A stretch of 64,000 nt of DNA from Umbilicaria muhlenbergii (lineage: Eukaryota; Ascomycota; Lecanoromycetes; Umbilicariales; Umbilicariaceae): the NCBI GenBank assembly GCA_000611775.1, contig KK106987.1:868001-932000 (forward strand). The letters run 5' to 3'. A program made the position numbers and the translations under genes. Positions 1-12,128 of the stretch are shown here, one piece after another (within the stretch, counting starts at the first letter, position 1; each line of letters starts with the position of its first letter). Under the pieces are notes generated by a model. The model was not told the DNA's origin and did not search any database. It saw only the letters and a program-made list of their open reading frames with translations.

Positions 1-1347
1 GTCTGCCCGTCTGCACGCCAAGCTGCTGACGAACGACTCGACTGACGCTGCCGAGATGGCTAAGCACCGGCTAAAGTAATCATAGGAATTGGCATCGATC
101 CCATCTCACGTTACCGTCTTTGTCGAGTCCGGAAGGTACCAGGGGAAAGAGCTTGGACTTCATGCCGCTCAAGTGTATTCCCCAAGCAACACAGTTGACT
201 GGGATGGCTCGACTGATCCGACTGAGCTCTCAGGAAGTGATGGCTGATGGCTGATGGCTGATGGGTGAACTCGTGCATTTATTCCTTTCGAATCATTTCG
301 TGCCTTCACATATTGCTGCATGGGAACAAACGTGGGGGACTTTCACCTTGTTCACTGCCAGCCATCCCCCTCACTCCCCCGTCCCTTTCCTTTTCCCTAT
401 TCTCTCCCTCATCCTCATCCTCTCCCTCTCCCCCATTCCCGTCCCGCTTTCCCTCTCTTTCCTTCTTCCAGAAGCCTTCTTGATCGCCGGGTTCGGCACG
501 GAAGACGCTATCACTATCTCGTCTCGTGGCCATCCCAAAGCCAGCTGCTCTCCGTCATCGTCCTCGTCCTCGTCCGCTCCCTCGCCCTCGTCCCTCGTCC
601 TCGCCCTCTTCTTCGTCGCGGCGTGGTAACGTTACACGGCAGTGTCCAGATGTGACAAATAACCTTTGCATGCACTGTCCTCCAATCGTGGTCCCCGTGT
701 CTTCGTGTCTTCCTCGCCCCGACACCCCATTCCTTACCTTGCAGAACATCGCTGCGGGCAGGCAAGCCATCGACGCCATTGACCAGGCAAACTGCCTGTG
801 ATCCGCGGTACACGAGGCCGTTGCGCTACAGATCGATCCCTGGTGTGTGAGGGGCCCCAGGTACGGTACCGACCAACGCTAGAAGTCTGCTCTCTTAAGG
901 GACCGGTGTCCAAATGATCCAATGATCGCGGCGTCTGGCCCGGTAATCGACCTCGACATGTCGTATCACTTCGTTTCGGAGCGCACCGCATAAGATTCGT
1001 GATCTCTCCCAGAACATTCTCCTACCATTTTGCCTGTCATTTGTCTGCAGCAATTGCTGTTTATATGTTCCAGTAACTGCTCCTTCTATCAAAGCCTAGA
1101 TCCAGAGCGTACAGCAGAGTGTTTTCCTTGGTGTTAGGTTTGGTCTATGTCACGAGAGGGTCGAAACCCTACTGGGAGGCCTGCGCCGAGACACTAGCTC
1201 ACACAAACATCCAGAGCTCCCACACTCTGGCAGACATTCATTCCTCTCCTGTTCTTCGCATCTTCATCACCATCACCACCTTCATCTTCCTCTCTCGCGA
1301 ATCCCGCTCCTACCTCCACTGATGACAACAACGTGACAAGTTTCATC
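1..1347. other. upstream non-coding region with CT-rich tracts
   Basis: I see no convincing gene here. It holds a heptamer repeat (241-268), pyrimidine-rich tracts on the + strand at about 358-475 and 545-610, and a CT-rich leader just before the ATG at 1348. CT tracts are common in promoters of filamentous fungi, so this probably contains the promoter and 5' leader of the zinc-cluster gene downstream. The open frames here are low-complexity Pro/Ser or Arg/Glu translations. Confidence 0.5.
241..268 (+). repeat. heptamer tandem repeat TGGCTGA x4
   Basis: Three perfect copies of TGGCTGA are followed by one imperfect copy (TGGGTGA). It lies about 1.1 kb upstream of the first zinc-cluster gene. 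A related heptamer array (NNGCTGA) lies upstream of the second zinc-cluster gene at 16722-16763. Confidence 0.8.
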
Positions 1348-4300
1348 ATGGACGCAAGCATCTCCGCCTCCTCGACAGATGACCCCATGGTGGGCTCCAG
1401 TCAAGCACCACCCCCCGCGCCGCCAACGCGCGAGAAATCCAAACGTCCTCAACTTTCTTGTAATCCCTGCAGAAACCGGAAAGTCAGAGTACGTGCAAAT
1501 GTGGCGGCGTCGTGAGCGTGAGACTGACACTGACCATACAACAGTGTGACCGCATCCAGCCTTGTACTGCATGCTCTATGCATCAGATAGCTGAATGTTG
1601 TCAATATGACCTGAGCGAGGCCGAACGTCAGCCGATCCTGCAGGCAGAGGCGTTGAAAGAGAGAGATCGAGAGATAGCTCGTCTACGCAACCAGGTAGTC
1701 ATCCTGGGTGGTCAACCTATCAAAGTCGAATCTCCTATTGATGAACAGCCTGGGCGCGCAAGCAACGCACCTCCGAAGGTGCCTCCGAAGCCGGCGAACA
1801 TCAGCCAACGACGTTTCCACGATGGCAGTGCTGAAGACAGCCTCTATTTCGGTACCCCTGGGATCGCAAATGTTATCGAAGAGGTCAGTCACCACCAAGC
1901 TTGCTGCTGATCAACCACTCTCCTCTTCAGTATTCTGCTCACCGCGCTCAGTTTGCAAATCTCTCGGTCCAACCGCAAGCAGCAAATCTGACCCACCAAG
2001 TTCCCCGTGGTACAGATATTTTTGCCTTTCAGATGGCTACATCATACCCTTTCCCCACCATGTGGGATGCTCGTGCTCAAATGGAACCTCTCGTGGAAGC
2101 CCTGCCTCCTGATAACCACATCTATATGTACTTAGATGAGTTCCAACGACGTGCTCAATCGTGTTCCTTCCCACACGTACCCGAGGAGTGCACCAAGGCC
2201 GAAGTCCAGCGATTCTTGGCCAATAGGCATCACAACGCTGCGGTGAACCCAGACATGCTTGCTCTGCTCTTTACCACCATCGCTCAAGGCCTGCAGAACG
2301 GGTGTTACGACTTGTATGGTGGGCAGTGGGTGAGGGGTGCTATGGCCTCGGAATGTGAGAAGGGAGACGTCTATAGTGAGTAATCCCAGTCACACCGTTA
2401 TGGACGGTGCTAATTCTCGTTAGTTGCTGCTGCGATGCAATGTCTGAGATTGGGTGCCTTTATGAACCGCCCGTCCCTCCTTGCCATAGAAACTTTGGTA
2501 ATGATTGGGCCATATCTTACCAACAGTGGAAAGTTCCTTGATGCTTGGGCTTTGTTCGGCTTGACCATTAGACTTGCACAGAGTATTGGCCGTGAGTATT
2601 CATCGCTCTTTCTCTTTCTCTTCTCCCTCCTCTCCCTCCTCTCCCTCTTCTTCTTGTTCTCCTACTGCTGCTGCTATGTTCCTGAGCCATTGACTAAGGC
2701 TATGCAGTACATCGCGACCCTAGTCAATTGAACCCTCCTCCGCCTCTTGCACAGGTCACGGTTCGCAAGAACATATGGTGGTGGATGCTTCACATGGACC
2801 AGCAATACTCCATGACACTCGGTAGACCACTCGGAATCTCCAGCATGGGTGACTGTCCAGCCCCAGTACCCTTGATTCAAGATCCAGTCATCCAGAGTCT
2901 GTCGAACTACATCTCTCAATTCACCATCTTGGCCCGTCAGATCATGTCGACTGGTCACTTAACCAATGGTCAAATCGACAGCTTTACAGATCAGCTTCTA
3001 GCTTTGAAAGACACCTTACCTGAGGTCATCCGGTTCGACGCAAGTTGGTTGGAGGATGAGAAGCCTCTTCCGCAGTGGCCCCTTGATGCCCAAGCAGCAG
3101 TGTTCTATGGCAAAACCCATAACTTCTTGATCCTCCTCAACCGACAACGCATCGAGAATGATCGCCGCGGGTCGACTGATTCAACTGTGGGATTTTCCTC
3201 AAAGGACGACTCCGAGAACGTCCCCCGTGGCCGCGAACGCGTCCTTCAGTCATGTCGTGCTCTACTGGAAGCCTTTGACTACTTCGGCACCCGCGTGCGC
3301 GCAGCCATGATCTGCTGGACTATGGGTCAACAGGCCTTTAACGCAGCCATGATCCTGACCCTCGCCGTTATTGAAACAGGAGACACTACAGATCTACCCA
3401 TTATTGAGAGAGCATATGCCCACTTCATGGAGATGAATCTTTTGAGTATCCACAAGCTTGCGGGGGTGGCGTGCGAGAAATTAGCTGCTCTTATGAAACA
3501 AGTTCATGACGGTACAGCGGCGCCGAAGGAAGGAGTTATGGGTCAGCAAGGAATGATTTTGCTTGAAGACCCAGGACTGCAAGGCTTCGTGCCTGGGGGT
3601 TTCTCGCCGTTGGCCTTCCAGATGGCTGGAGGAGAGATCGAGCGTGGAAATACCGGAACCGGATGGTCTGCAACTACCGTTCCTGCAGCTAGCGGAGGGA
3701 GCGCGCAGGGAAACACCGGCACTGCATTATCTGTAACTACCGCTCCTGATATGGCAGTTGGAAGAGATATCGAACATGGAAATAACGGGACTGGATGGCC
3801 TGCGAATGCTGCTCCTGGTAGCACAAACGGAGCCGCGAGATCGAACAGTACCGCGAATTTTGCCCGGAACTTGACCCAGCGTAAAGATGGCGGAGAGATT
3901 GAGCGTGGAAGTGCCGGAAAGGGACGGTCTGCAATTACCGCTCCTAGTATCGCAAACACGAATGCGAGATCGAACAACGCCTCACACTTTGCCAAGAAGT
4001 TAAACCAGCGTAAGGAGAAGAAGGCTGCGGGTTTGAAACCGAAGGTCCCGGTCAAAAAACCGACACTGACTGCACAACGTCCATCGGCTCCTGCACGATC
4101 AGCTACAAATAATCCTGCCGTAACATCCCATCAGATGGCTCGTGGACTCAGTTCTGGCTCGGGTCCGCCCAACGAAACCATGACATCGAGCTACCAGGTC
4201 CATATGTCCCGCGCTCCCAGTGCCAACTCTGCACCAACCAGCGCGGTCCTGCCATCCAGCTACTCGGTCCAGATGACTCGCCCGCAAAGCTCCCACTCCG

Positions 4301-4713
4301 TTCCGTCTCGGTCGCTTCTCACATCCGACTTCTCCAATCCCAACATGGCTGCGGGCTTTGGTTTCCAAGCACCCAACCAGATGTTCAATCTCTTCGAGAC
4401 CACTTCTCGTTCCGGTCTCTTCCATCAGCAGCCTGCTTTCAGCAATGCCTTTGGATCCATGAGTACAACTACGACAGATATGCAGCCGACCATGTACGGT
4501 TCGCAAACCGTGATGCCGATCTTCGACCCTCCCAATCAGTATGCGCCGCAGCCCGGCCCTCCGTCCTACGCGACCGGAAACACCCATTGCAGCGAACCAA
4601 TGTCCTACTCGACCGACTTCAACTATCAGGGCGGCAACATGGCGTATTCGAGACAGGACAATGACGACAGCATGGAGCCGTGGGAAAAGGCCGGGATGGA
4701 GGGCTGGCTTTGA
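1348..4713 (+). CDS. Zn2Cys6 fungal-specific transcription factor, repeat-rich C-terminus
   Basis: Nuclear regulator of about 1032 residues, target unknown. Exons: 1348-1488, 1545-1883, 1931-2375, 2424-2591, 2708-4713. All four introns have GT/AG ends and splice in frame. The zinc cluster is C38-x2-C41-x6-C48-x5-C54-x2-C57-x7-C65; intron 1 falls exactly between the first and second half. A short leucine-zipper-like helix follows at about residues 72-100. The middle homology region of fungal activators begins near residue 230 and carries the motif IGLHRDPS near residue 365, formed only by joining exons 4 and 5. From about residue 665 the protein is Ser/Thr/Gly/Asn-rich, with imperfect internal repeats, then Gln/Met/Pro-rich, as in activation domains. 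The first ATG after a CT-rich leader was taken as start. The family is certain; the orthologue is not recognised. Confidence 0.9.
3620..4020 (+). repeat. imperfect coding repeat within the transcription factor
   Basis: The phrases GGEIERGNTGTGWSA, GRDIEHGNNGTGWPA and GGEIERGSAGKGRSA recur, each followed by an AP-rich stretch. Two of the copies are then followed by ARSN..ANFA..LTQRK or ARSN..SHFA..LNQRK. The units are diverged and unequal in length, so this is an old coding repeat, not a perfect minisatellite. Confidence 0.75.
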
Positions 4714-7337
4714 CACGGCCTTTCACGCGTCACGTGTTGAAGCGAGCGATCCAGTTAGCTCTGCCCAACAGCAGGACGAACTGGGGCCGGTGTCACCCAC
4801 AGCACTCCCTTGCATCATCACCACCACACTCGACCTCAACATTGCTTTCTTGCAATCAAACTTTCTTCTTTTCCAGCGTGCGTAGCGTGGCGCTTAGGCG
4901 TAGTATCATCAGCACTTACTATTCCGAAAGTGCCCCCTTTTCGCTCTCTATCAGGAGAGACAGGAACTCTAACCTCACTCTTTAATAACCGCCGACCGCA
5001 CATCTCGCCATCCACTCAAGGATCCCACTCTACTCTTATCAATAGAATAGACTAGAGAACAGCTAGGCTTCCATTTCTCTTCGCAAGGTTTTTCTTCAAG
5101 ATTCTTCACTCGTTCATTCTTTCAAAAACCGCATCTCGCTGTCCGGTTCGGGACCAAGCTCTCTCTGTCTTATTAGATAGAAGAGCTGAAACCCCGACTG
5201 GCGTGTTATGCTTTTTCTGACTTGCTTTCTTCAAGTTTTTTCTGTTCTCACTTGTGGACCAGTCACAAGGTACTTAGTAGCAGGGGAAACAGCACTTGCT
5301 CACTGAGTTCGATCTTGTCTTGTTTCCTTTCCTCGACACGCTCTTTGTCGGGGGAGATCAGATAGATAGCTTATGACCACTTTCAATGGCTTAGCATGTG
5401 CCACCATGAGAGAAAGTGGTGGTTCTGAATGGAGAGACTGACGCGACCTTTAGCACCGTAGCACGAGACCGAGGTGTTACTCAGTAAACGTAAACGTGCA
5501 CATTTCGGAGCTAAGTGTTTTTCTGATGACGACTGCACATATCAATTCCATTCCCAACATTTTACCCACTATTAATTCACCGTGAGATACCCCCATATTC
5601 GCAATCATACAACATCTCTTGAGTAGTAGACGACATGGGCTGCGTGCTGCAAGTACCGTGACGTAAAACCAAACGAGCTGACGGACGCGATGTATTGACC
5701 CCAAGATGCTGCGACCGGCTTTACGGTAGAAGACCCTATAATTAAGTTACAATGGCCTGACCGCTCACAATGCCCGCCATACCATTCCCATGCCGCCTAT
5801 CCCTCTACGATGAGTAGAGTGTATATCACCACGCTCGACCTATCGTACACCCCTACCCCTGCCTCCTACTCTCCTCTCGTCCCCTCCAGCATCTTGCCCT
5901 CGTCCCCTCCGCTCTCTCTCTCGCGTCAGCAACAAGCTAAACCCTATTAAATCCCAAGACAGTATCAGCAGTTGCCCCCGCACAACATGAACGCACCCTT
6001 TCCCTTGCCCATCCCAGTTCACCCACCAATACTCTACCGCCACCCGCTCGCGCAGCAACCCCCGCAGGCCTCGCCGGTGTGGGATGAATGCAGGGGAGAG
6101 CAAACTTACGGCGGAATGAGGACTTCGCTCCAGCTACTCGAGAAGAACGCGACGGCGACCTAGATGCGAGACGGGCTGTTAGCATGTAGTCTTGACTCTT
6201 TCCATCCAGCAGTAAATGAATCCTCCGTCACGCTTCTATTGCTCATCCCACCCCCCCCCAATCCGTTCTTTTCCCCCTCTTCTCCCATCTTCTACTCCTC
6301 TTCTCCCTCCCCCATGTTCTCCCCTCCCTTTCCCTCTCCCAAGTCCCTCACCCAACCCCCCACGCCCCTATCCCCTCCCCCATTCCTCGTCCCCCATTCC
6401 CTCTTCCTCTCCCCTCGCCTCGCCTATTTCCCCCCCCCTGTTTTATCCCCTCCCTCTCTTGTCCCCATTTTCTCATCCACCCTTCTCCTCACCCCCCGGG
6501 AAAAAGAGAGGAAAAGCACCACCTACCCCAAACATCGCAACAGCTCGAACAACACTTTGGTTCTCCGCGGCGGTCAACTCGGTCCAGACAGTGCCGAGGT
6601 AGCCGCGAGGGGAGGAGGAGGCGGCGGAGGCGGAATAGGAGGTCGATGGTTGGGTGCGTTTGGGTGGCATTGCTGTTTTTGGTCTGGTTGTTGCTTTGGT
6701 TTGGTTTGGTTTGGTTTGGGTTGATGGATGGATGGAACCGGGGTGGAAGGCTGGTTGGCGGTGGGGGATCGGTGGTGGTTTTGGTAGCTGCGGAGTGGTG
6801 ATGGATGGCAAACGGGAGAGATTGGGTTTGACGAGGGCGAGGTTTTTGGGTTTAGCGTGGGTGGATGGAAACTATTTTCCGGTATTTCAACATCATCCAT
6901 ACGAAACTGACCGCGGCGTATTCAGTACCAATGATGTATGACATACTGCTTAAAAGTGGGTTCTGGTTGGATGGTATTTACAACGGCAGCTGGCTTCAAT
7001 GTATGGCGCTCAATCTCACACTGCTGTGGTTGATGCATTTATTTGGTAACAGTGTATTGGCTGTGTGGCTGGAATATCGGAGTACAAGCCAAGAGCGCCT
7101 GTGACGACCCCTGTAGGAGGCCCATACAACCTGGTATGAGCACGGAGGCTCGCACTACCACGCTAGCAATTCCATCCCTCGATGCAAAGTACACAATCGC
7201 TATCACAATAGCCTCATCAGTCCAGCAGCAAGCGCATCAGCATATCAAGCGATCAGTCTCAGTTATAGACCCTTGCACCACGGCCATGGTTCAGCATGGG
7301 CTAGAACTGCAGATGGCAGATCCCAGAAAGCAGTCAC
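4714..7337. other. gene-free interval with strong strand-composition blocks
   Basis: No supported gene in 2.6 kb. 4714-5240 is probably the 3' region of the transcription factor. 6237-6510 is an almost pure C/T tract on the + strand; from about 6590 to 6880 the same strand is G/T-rich, including a TTTGG pentamer array. The open frames on both strands here are low-complexity and lack any family signature. 7338 is the stop of the amidase. Confidence 0.6.
6695..6719 (+). repeat. TTTGG pentamer microsatellite x5
   Basis: Five consecutive TTTGG units lie in the G/T-rich half of the intergenic region. Confidence 0.85.
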
Positions 7338-9205
7338 TCATTGCTGTATCTCCATAAGCTGGTATTTGCCACCATGCTTTTCAAGGGCAGCCTCAATTCT
7401 CTCCATGACGGCGAGGACCTTTTCCTCCTGCAAGCGTTGCCCAACTACTTGAACCGCCACTGGTAGTCCGTGCATTGCGGTAGCGTCATAATGCCTGTAA
7501 GCCCCTTTGGCGACGCCGTTCAAGTCTTGAAAACGGAACGAAGCGGGTAAGTGATCGAGAGCGCTGTCCACGTGGGTTACAGGAATGATGCCACAGGTGT
7601 AGTCGAGCTTTTATAGTCATTATCTTGATCATTAAAGCTGGGCGGAGGAATGGTATCAACTTACGAGGTTGAAGAGGAAAGTGTATCCGCAGCTGCTCAC
7701 GGCATCTTTCATTCCTTCGTGTGGGACAGCAGGCGTGGCATTTGGTGGAGTAATCATAAAGTCAAGCTTGGCTTCATTCTCCCACCAGTCATGCCATCTA
7801 GCCTTGTACGCTTCTCTTTTAGCAACCCACCTCCATTGCTCGTATGCACTCTTCGCATGCCAATTTGCCAGCAGACCAGCCCAGACTTCGTCGTGGCGGA
7901 CGTACTTCACCCAAAGATAATACAGATATTTGAACGGGCGGGGTATCTTCATATAAAAACTCATCTGAGCAGCTCCTCGATCATTCCATTCTCCCGTTCG
8001 GAAGAAGGAGCGGAAAGTCCTGCAGCCGTCAGCGTTGAGAAGTTGCGAGCCGATCAGTAAAGCTTCGTAAGGCGAAGGTGGCTCAACAATGACAACCTCG
8101 TGCCCCTCGGAACGCAGCGCGCTCGCAACCTTCTCCAGTGCTCGAGCGCAAGCTGGGGCGGGATCAACCACTCCATCCGTCTTCAGCACACCCACCTTGA
8201 AACTTTTCTTCTCCTTGGCATCTCTTTCTTGGTCGTCCCTCCATGCGATAGGGTGCACGCTGTGGTCATAACTCCAAGGTTTCATTGATATCATGCTTCG
8301 CGAGAAGTATATCAGATCTGCAAGGGTCCTCGCCATTGGGCTAAAGACGCTAGGGATACCCTCTTGGCCAGGCATACTCGTGTTCATGCCCATTTTCGGC
8401 CACCGCCCTGTTGAACATCTGAGAGAGTAAATGCCGCTGAAATGTGCTGGTGCGCGTACCGAACCGGCGACGTCCGAACCAATTCCAATCCTACCACCAC
8501 CAAATGCCAGGAGTGCACTCTCACCGCCTGTTGAGCCGCCGGGCGAATACTTTGAGTTATGCGGATTGGTACATCGACCCCAAACGTCGTTGGTAGATTC
8601 GAAAGAGAGAAGGGTAACCGGCAGATTGGTCTTCACGTATGGTATGGCGCCTATTGAAAGTCAGTATATTAGACTTTGTGCATATAGCAACAAGATACCG
8701 ACCCGCGTCTTTGAGTATTCTGACCATGGTGCCATCCTTCGCATATGGTTTGCCAGTGTTTTGGGAGTAGCCAACGCTCACATCGAAGCCGCCGACAGCT
8801 ATTGAGTCTTTCAAGGAGACCGGTATGCCGGCTAATGGTCCTTTCTTGTTGATCTCCGTTTCTGTCCAAGTTTCAGCCTCCGGCAGCATAACTTCCGTCA
8901 AGCAGTTAGTCTTCGCATGGGCTCTGATAGCAACTTTGCCATAGGTACGTAGGATGTCGATGGGCTGGAGAACGTCTTTATGTACATCTTGGACGAGCTC
9001 TTCAATTGGTTTTGATAGTATCTCCGAGTCTCCTGAAGTTATTGGGCTGTGGTAATATGTCGGCAAGTTGGCGATTCTCGAGCTTCGCTCCTGCTGCTTG
9101 CGCAAACTAGTCACAGGAAGGTGCATCAGCTATCCCTTATCATACAGCGAGGGATAGGTCTCACCACGCGCGACGGTGCTCAAAGTAATCGAACGGAGGG
9201 AGCAT
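7338..9205 (-). CDS. amidase-signature enzyme (acetamidase/fatty-acid-amide-hydrolase type)
   Basis: Cytosolic hydrolase of carboxamides to acid plus ammonia or amine; substrate unknown. Exons on the minus strand: 9205-9165, 9106-8703, 8650-7665, 7607-7338, giving 566 residues, usual for the family. The Ser-cisSer-Lys triad is visible: Lys113 in SLKDS, Ser188 in GGSTGGES and nucleophile Ser212 in SDVAGSVR. The spacings 75 and 24 match those of mammalian FAAH (142/217/241). The first exon encodes only 13.7 codons (MLPPFDYFEHRRA); its junction restores ACLRKQQERSSR, typical of the N-terminal helix. The intron-2 donor is GTCGGT, weaker than usual, but the junction gives KDAGAIPYVKTNLP, the conserved family sequence. 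It diverges from the glutathione transferase gene, sharing about 660 bp. The fold is certain; nutritional versus detoxifying role is open. Confidence 0.93.
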
Positions 9206-9864
9206 GTTGCCTGGCTTCACATGTCGTATATCAAACCGTAGAGGTTGGAAAGGCAGCAAAAGAAAGGGATGAGCAGAGAGGGGCGAGAGGGGCACGCGAG
9301 GGGTTCGGAGCTTCCCCAAGCTCCAAGCTCCAAGCTGCAAGGCGAATACCGATATCGATAAGGGTGCATGGTTGCTCCTCCTAAGTCTTCCCCAAACACC
9401 CAACGGCCTGGTGCATCTGCGTGAAGGAAGGCATAACAGAGGCAACGCCCAACTCTCATTGTGATGGGACACTACCCGCCATCTGGTCTTGCTTTGGAAA
9501 GCATGCCACGGCAACTGTCCTGAAGCTCTTTAGGCGACTAGAATCTGTCCGTGCAAAGGCTGCCACTCCTTCCCGAGTTTTTACAACTTATATAAAACGA
9601 TCATCCTGGTTACTGCTTCATATCCTGGATATCATTGAAAGTTCAGGCTCGAGGGTTCGATCACGATCGTAGTTGGCGGCGATATCGAGTGCTTGATTGG
9701 TAATCCACACTGTGCATTTGTCAACATCAACCAATGACGTGTCACCGGAGTAGGGTTCTGTATACTCTGAATTCCAGAATCCTACGACATCCTCCAATCC
9801 TCCAATCGTTTTAATCGTGCTACCTAACAATTCAGAGCTTGAGTCCCCTTTTCTATAGGTCGCA
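9206..9864. promoter_or_regulatory. divergent promoter of amidase and glutathione transferase; TATA-like box
   Basis: This 659 bp gap separates two divergent start codons. TATATAAA at 9589-9596, about 270 bp before the transferase ATG, is the best TATA-box candidate for the + strand gene. No coding feature is supported. Confidence 0.45.
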
Positions 9865-10960
9865 ATGACAGACCAGGATACAGCATCAGTAAGACACAGT
9901 TCCCTGAACATAATCCCTCATCCGTCCCTGCTAACGCTCACCTAACCAGCCCAATCTGGCGCCCGCTGGTGAGGAAATTGAAGACTCCTCTAAGACTGGT
10001 GATGTCTACAAGATGGTGTCCAAAGACGGACACTTTCACCGCCAGATATCATCCTTTCGTTCTTGGGTGACTCCTTCATCCGATAAGACCGCGCAATTCC
10101 CTGCAGCTAAGGGCAGATACGCCCTGTACATCAATTACGGTTGTCCTTGGGCGCACCGTGCCAACATCATGAGGGCCCTCAAAAAGTTGGAGAATATCAT
10201 ACAGTTAGTCACCTTGGACTACGAGATGGGTCCAGAAGGGTGGTTCTTCTCTGGTCGCGATGGTACCGATGCCAAAGATCCTCTATATGGCCACACCAAG
10301 ATAAAGGATCTCTATCTCCATGCTGATCCGGAATACAAGGCCCGCTACACCGTTCCTATTCTTTGGGACAAAGAACGGGAAACAGTCGTGAACAACGAAA
10401 GCAGCGAGATCATACGCATGCTGGAAACTAGCTTTGACGAATTCCTGCCGATTGAAGAAAGGGAAGATAGTAAGGGGGAAAGAGGACTCTATCCCCAGAA
10501 CCTCAAGCAGGAGATTGACAGTTTCAACGCTTTTATATATGATTCTATTAATAATGGAGTCTACAAGACGGGATTTGCGGGAACACAGGAGGCTTACAAC
10601 TCGCATTTGTTCCCCCTATTCAAGGCTCTCGACGACGTCGAAAAACACTTGCAGGAACCCAACCACCAGCCGTATCTTTTCGGTAACAACATCACCGAGG
10701 CAGACATCAGGCTCTATACCACGCTTATTCGGTTCGATAGCGCATATTTCACCCTGTTCAAGTGCAATCTGAAGATGATTCGAGATGAGCGAGAGTATCC
10801 ACGCTTGCACAAATGGTTGCGAATGTTGTACTGGGGTGAGCAGAAGGCTTTTCGGGAGACGACCAAGTTTGACCACATCAAGAAGGGTTATGCGAAGGCC
10901 ATCAAGTCATCGATCGTCCCAGGGGGGCCCTACCCAGATATCCTTCCTTTAGATGCTTAG
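9865..10960 (+). CDS. ECM4: Ecm4/Gto-type glutathione transferase (glutathionyl-hydroquinone reductase family)
   Basis: Reduces glutathionyl-quinone conjugates or carries out thiol-transferase reactions in the cytosol, judging from family members. Two exons: 9865-9888 (eight codons, MTDQDTAS) and 9950-10960; 344 residues. Catalytic Cys73 sits in NYGCPWAHR, the hallmark of omega/Xi-class enzymes where Cys replaces Tyr/Ser. Other family landmarks are YTVPILWD (substrate/GSH site), NNESSEIIRM, and NGVYKTGFA at the start of the helical C-terminal domain. Without the tiny first exon the start would be read as an internal Met at 10013; the conserved phase and the GTAAGA...CCAG intron support the upstream start. 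It diverges from the amidase. Family certain; paralogues exist in many fungi, so the symbol denotes family only. Confidence 0.93.
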
Positions 10961-12128
10961 AAGCATCCTTGGAAATCAGACTCTTCGTGGAGTAGCAGAC
11001 GGTATCTCCAAAGAAACGTCGTTAGCTAATCCGGCATGGTAACTGCTACGACCTTGGTAACATAACAGCCATCATAGTTGAATGGCGGCAAAACCATACT
11101 TTATAGCATGTGGGATACTGCTACTTTTTCGTGTAGATTGAAGCCTTGCCCATAACAGCCTCTGGCACGCAGCAGGAACAAACAAGTCGTAGCTGTCAGT
11201 TTGGCTTTCCTTTCAGCACCCAATGACTAAAAAGATCACGAGAATTGCGTAACGTAGTAAAACCAGGTGCTATTGATCTCTGCCATCAAGGTCTTAATAC
11301 ATCGCCCTCATTTGTTGGATAGTCGGCGGAACTCGCCGGCACCATAACAACTTGTCTCGTCCCTTCGCCTGATGCTCAGCTGCAAAGCAGAACCGTAATA
11401 AGATTTCCCTGCCATGACTGCAGTCAATGCGTACCTGGTCTCTAACCAGATCACCTAACTTTAGCATTCTACCCTGAGTCCTCAACTCTACACTTACCAG
11501 CACCGGAAGGCGATGAAACGGTTCGGGCGCTCATGGAAAAGTATTGAGATCTTTTCTGCCGTGGAAACACGTTAGTACCATTACTTGCGACGTCCCAAAT
11601 TCTTCCTTTAATACAATGTACAAGGAAATAGGTGCTTCGAGTGGTTCACAAACTCACAATAGCCGCCAGAGATTTGGCTGAGGCTCGGTCTATTTTTGGT
11701 GTCGGAAACCGAACCGAGAGCCGCATCAAGTCCACTCTGATCCAGCACTGTACAGTCCGAGGTACTGGCTAAAACTTCGCGCTTTCAACATGCCATGAAA
11801 CCGCTAAACGGGTGACATTCTTAGATACAGCTCTATTGTTGTAGACATAGGGAAATGGCGGGATGCTGTCGAACATTTAAGAAGGGCAGGGCAACCTCCA
11901 GATACTTTTGCTCAACATCACACTCTCAGTCTTTCATCCATTTACCTCGAGATCTTTTCCTTTGCAGTTTATATTTCCTTAAGACACTCCTTACGACTAA
12001 CTTTCTCCCTCACTTTCTCTTTCTCGTAATTCCTGCGTTGACAGCCAATCGTTCTTTACTCTCATCTCTAGCCTACTGGCCAGGTCGAAAACTTTCGTGC
12101 CACACATTCCGATTTTCATCTTCTCACA
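10961..12128. other. intergenic region
   Basis: No gene supported. It holds the 3' region of the glutathione transferase and the promoter of the membrane-protein gene; a CT-rich leader precedes the ATG at 12129. Short open frames here have no family signature. Confidence 0.5.

Noticed and set aside
261-813. Short overlapping frames in the pyrimidine tracts near the left end
   Set aside because: Low-complexity translations of CT repeats; more likely promoter DNA.
3543-4055. 170-residue minus-strand frame within the first transcription factor
   Set aside because: It is opposite a repeat-rich coding region and shows only the repeat's shadow; no start context or family signature.
6164-6900. Several overlapping open frames on both strands
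   Set aside because: All are Pro/Ser- or Gly/Trp-rich translations of a C/T tract and a G/T tract; none resembles a protein family.
9651-9672. GGTTCGATCACGATC, resembling a tRNA T-arm
   Set aside because: No acceptor stem, D-arm or anticodon stem can be paired around it.
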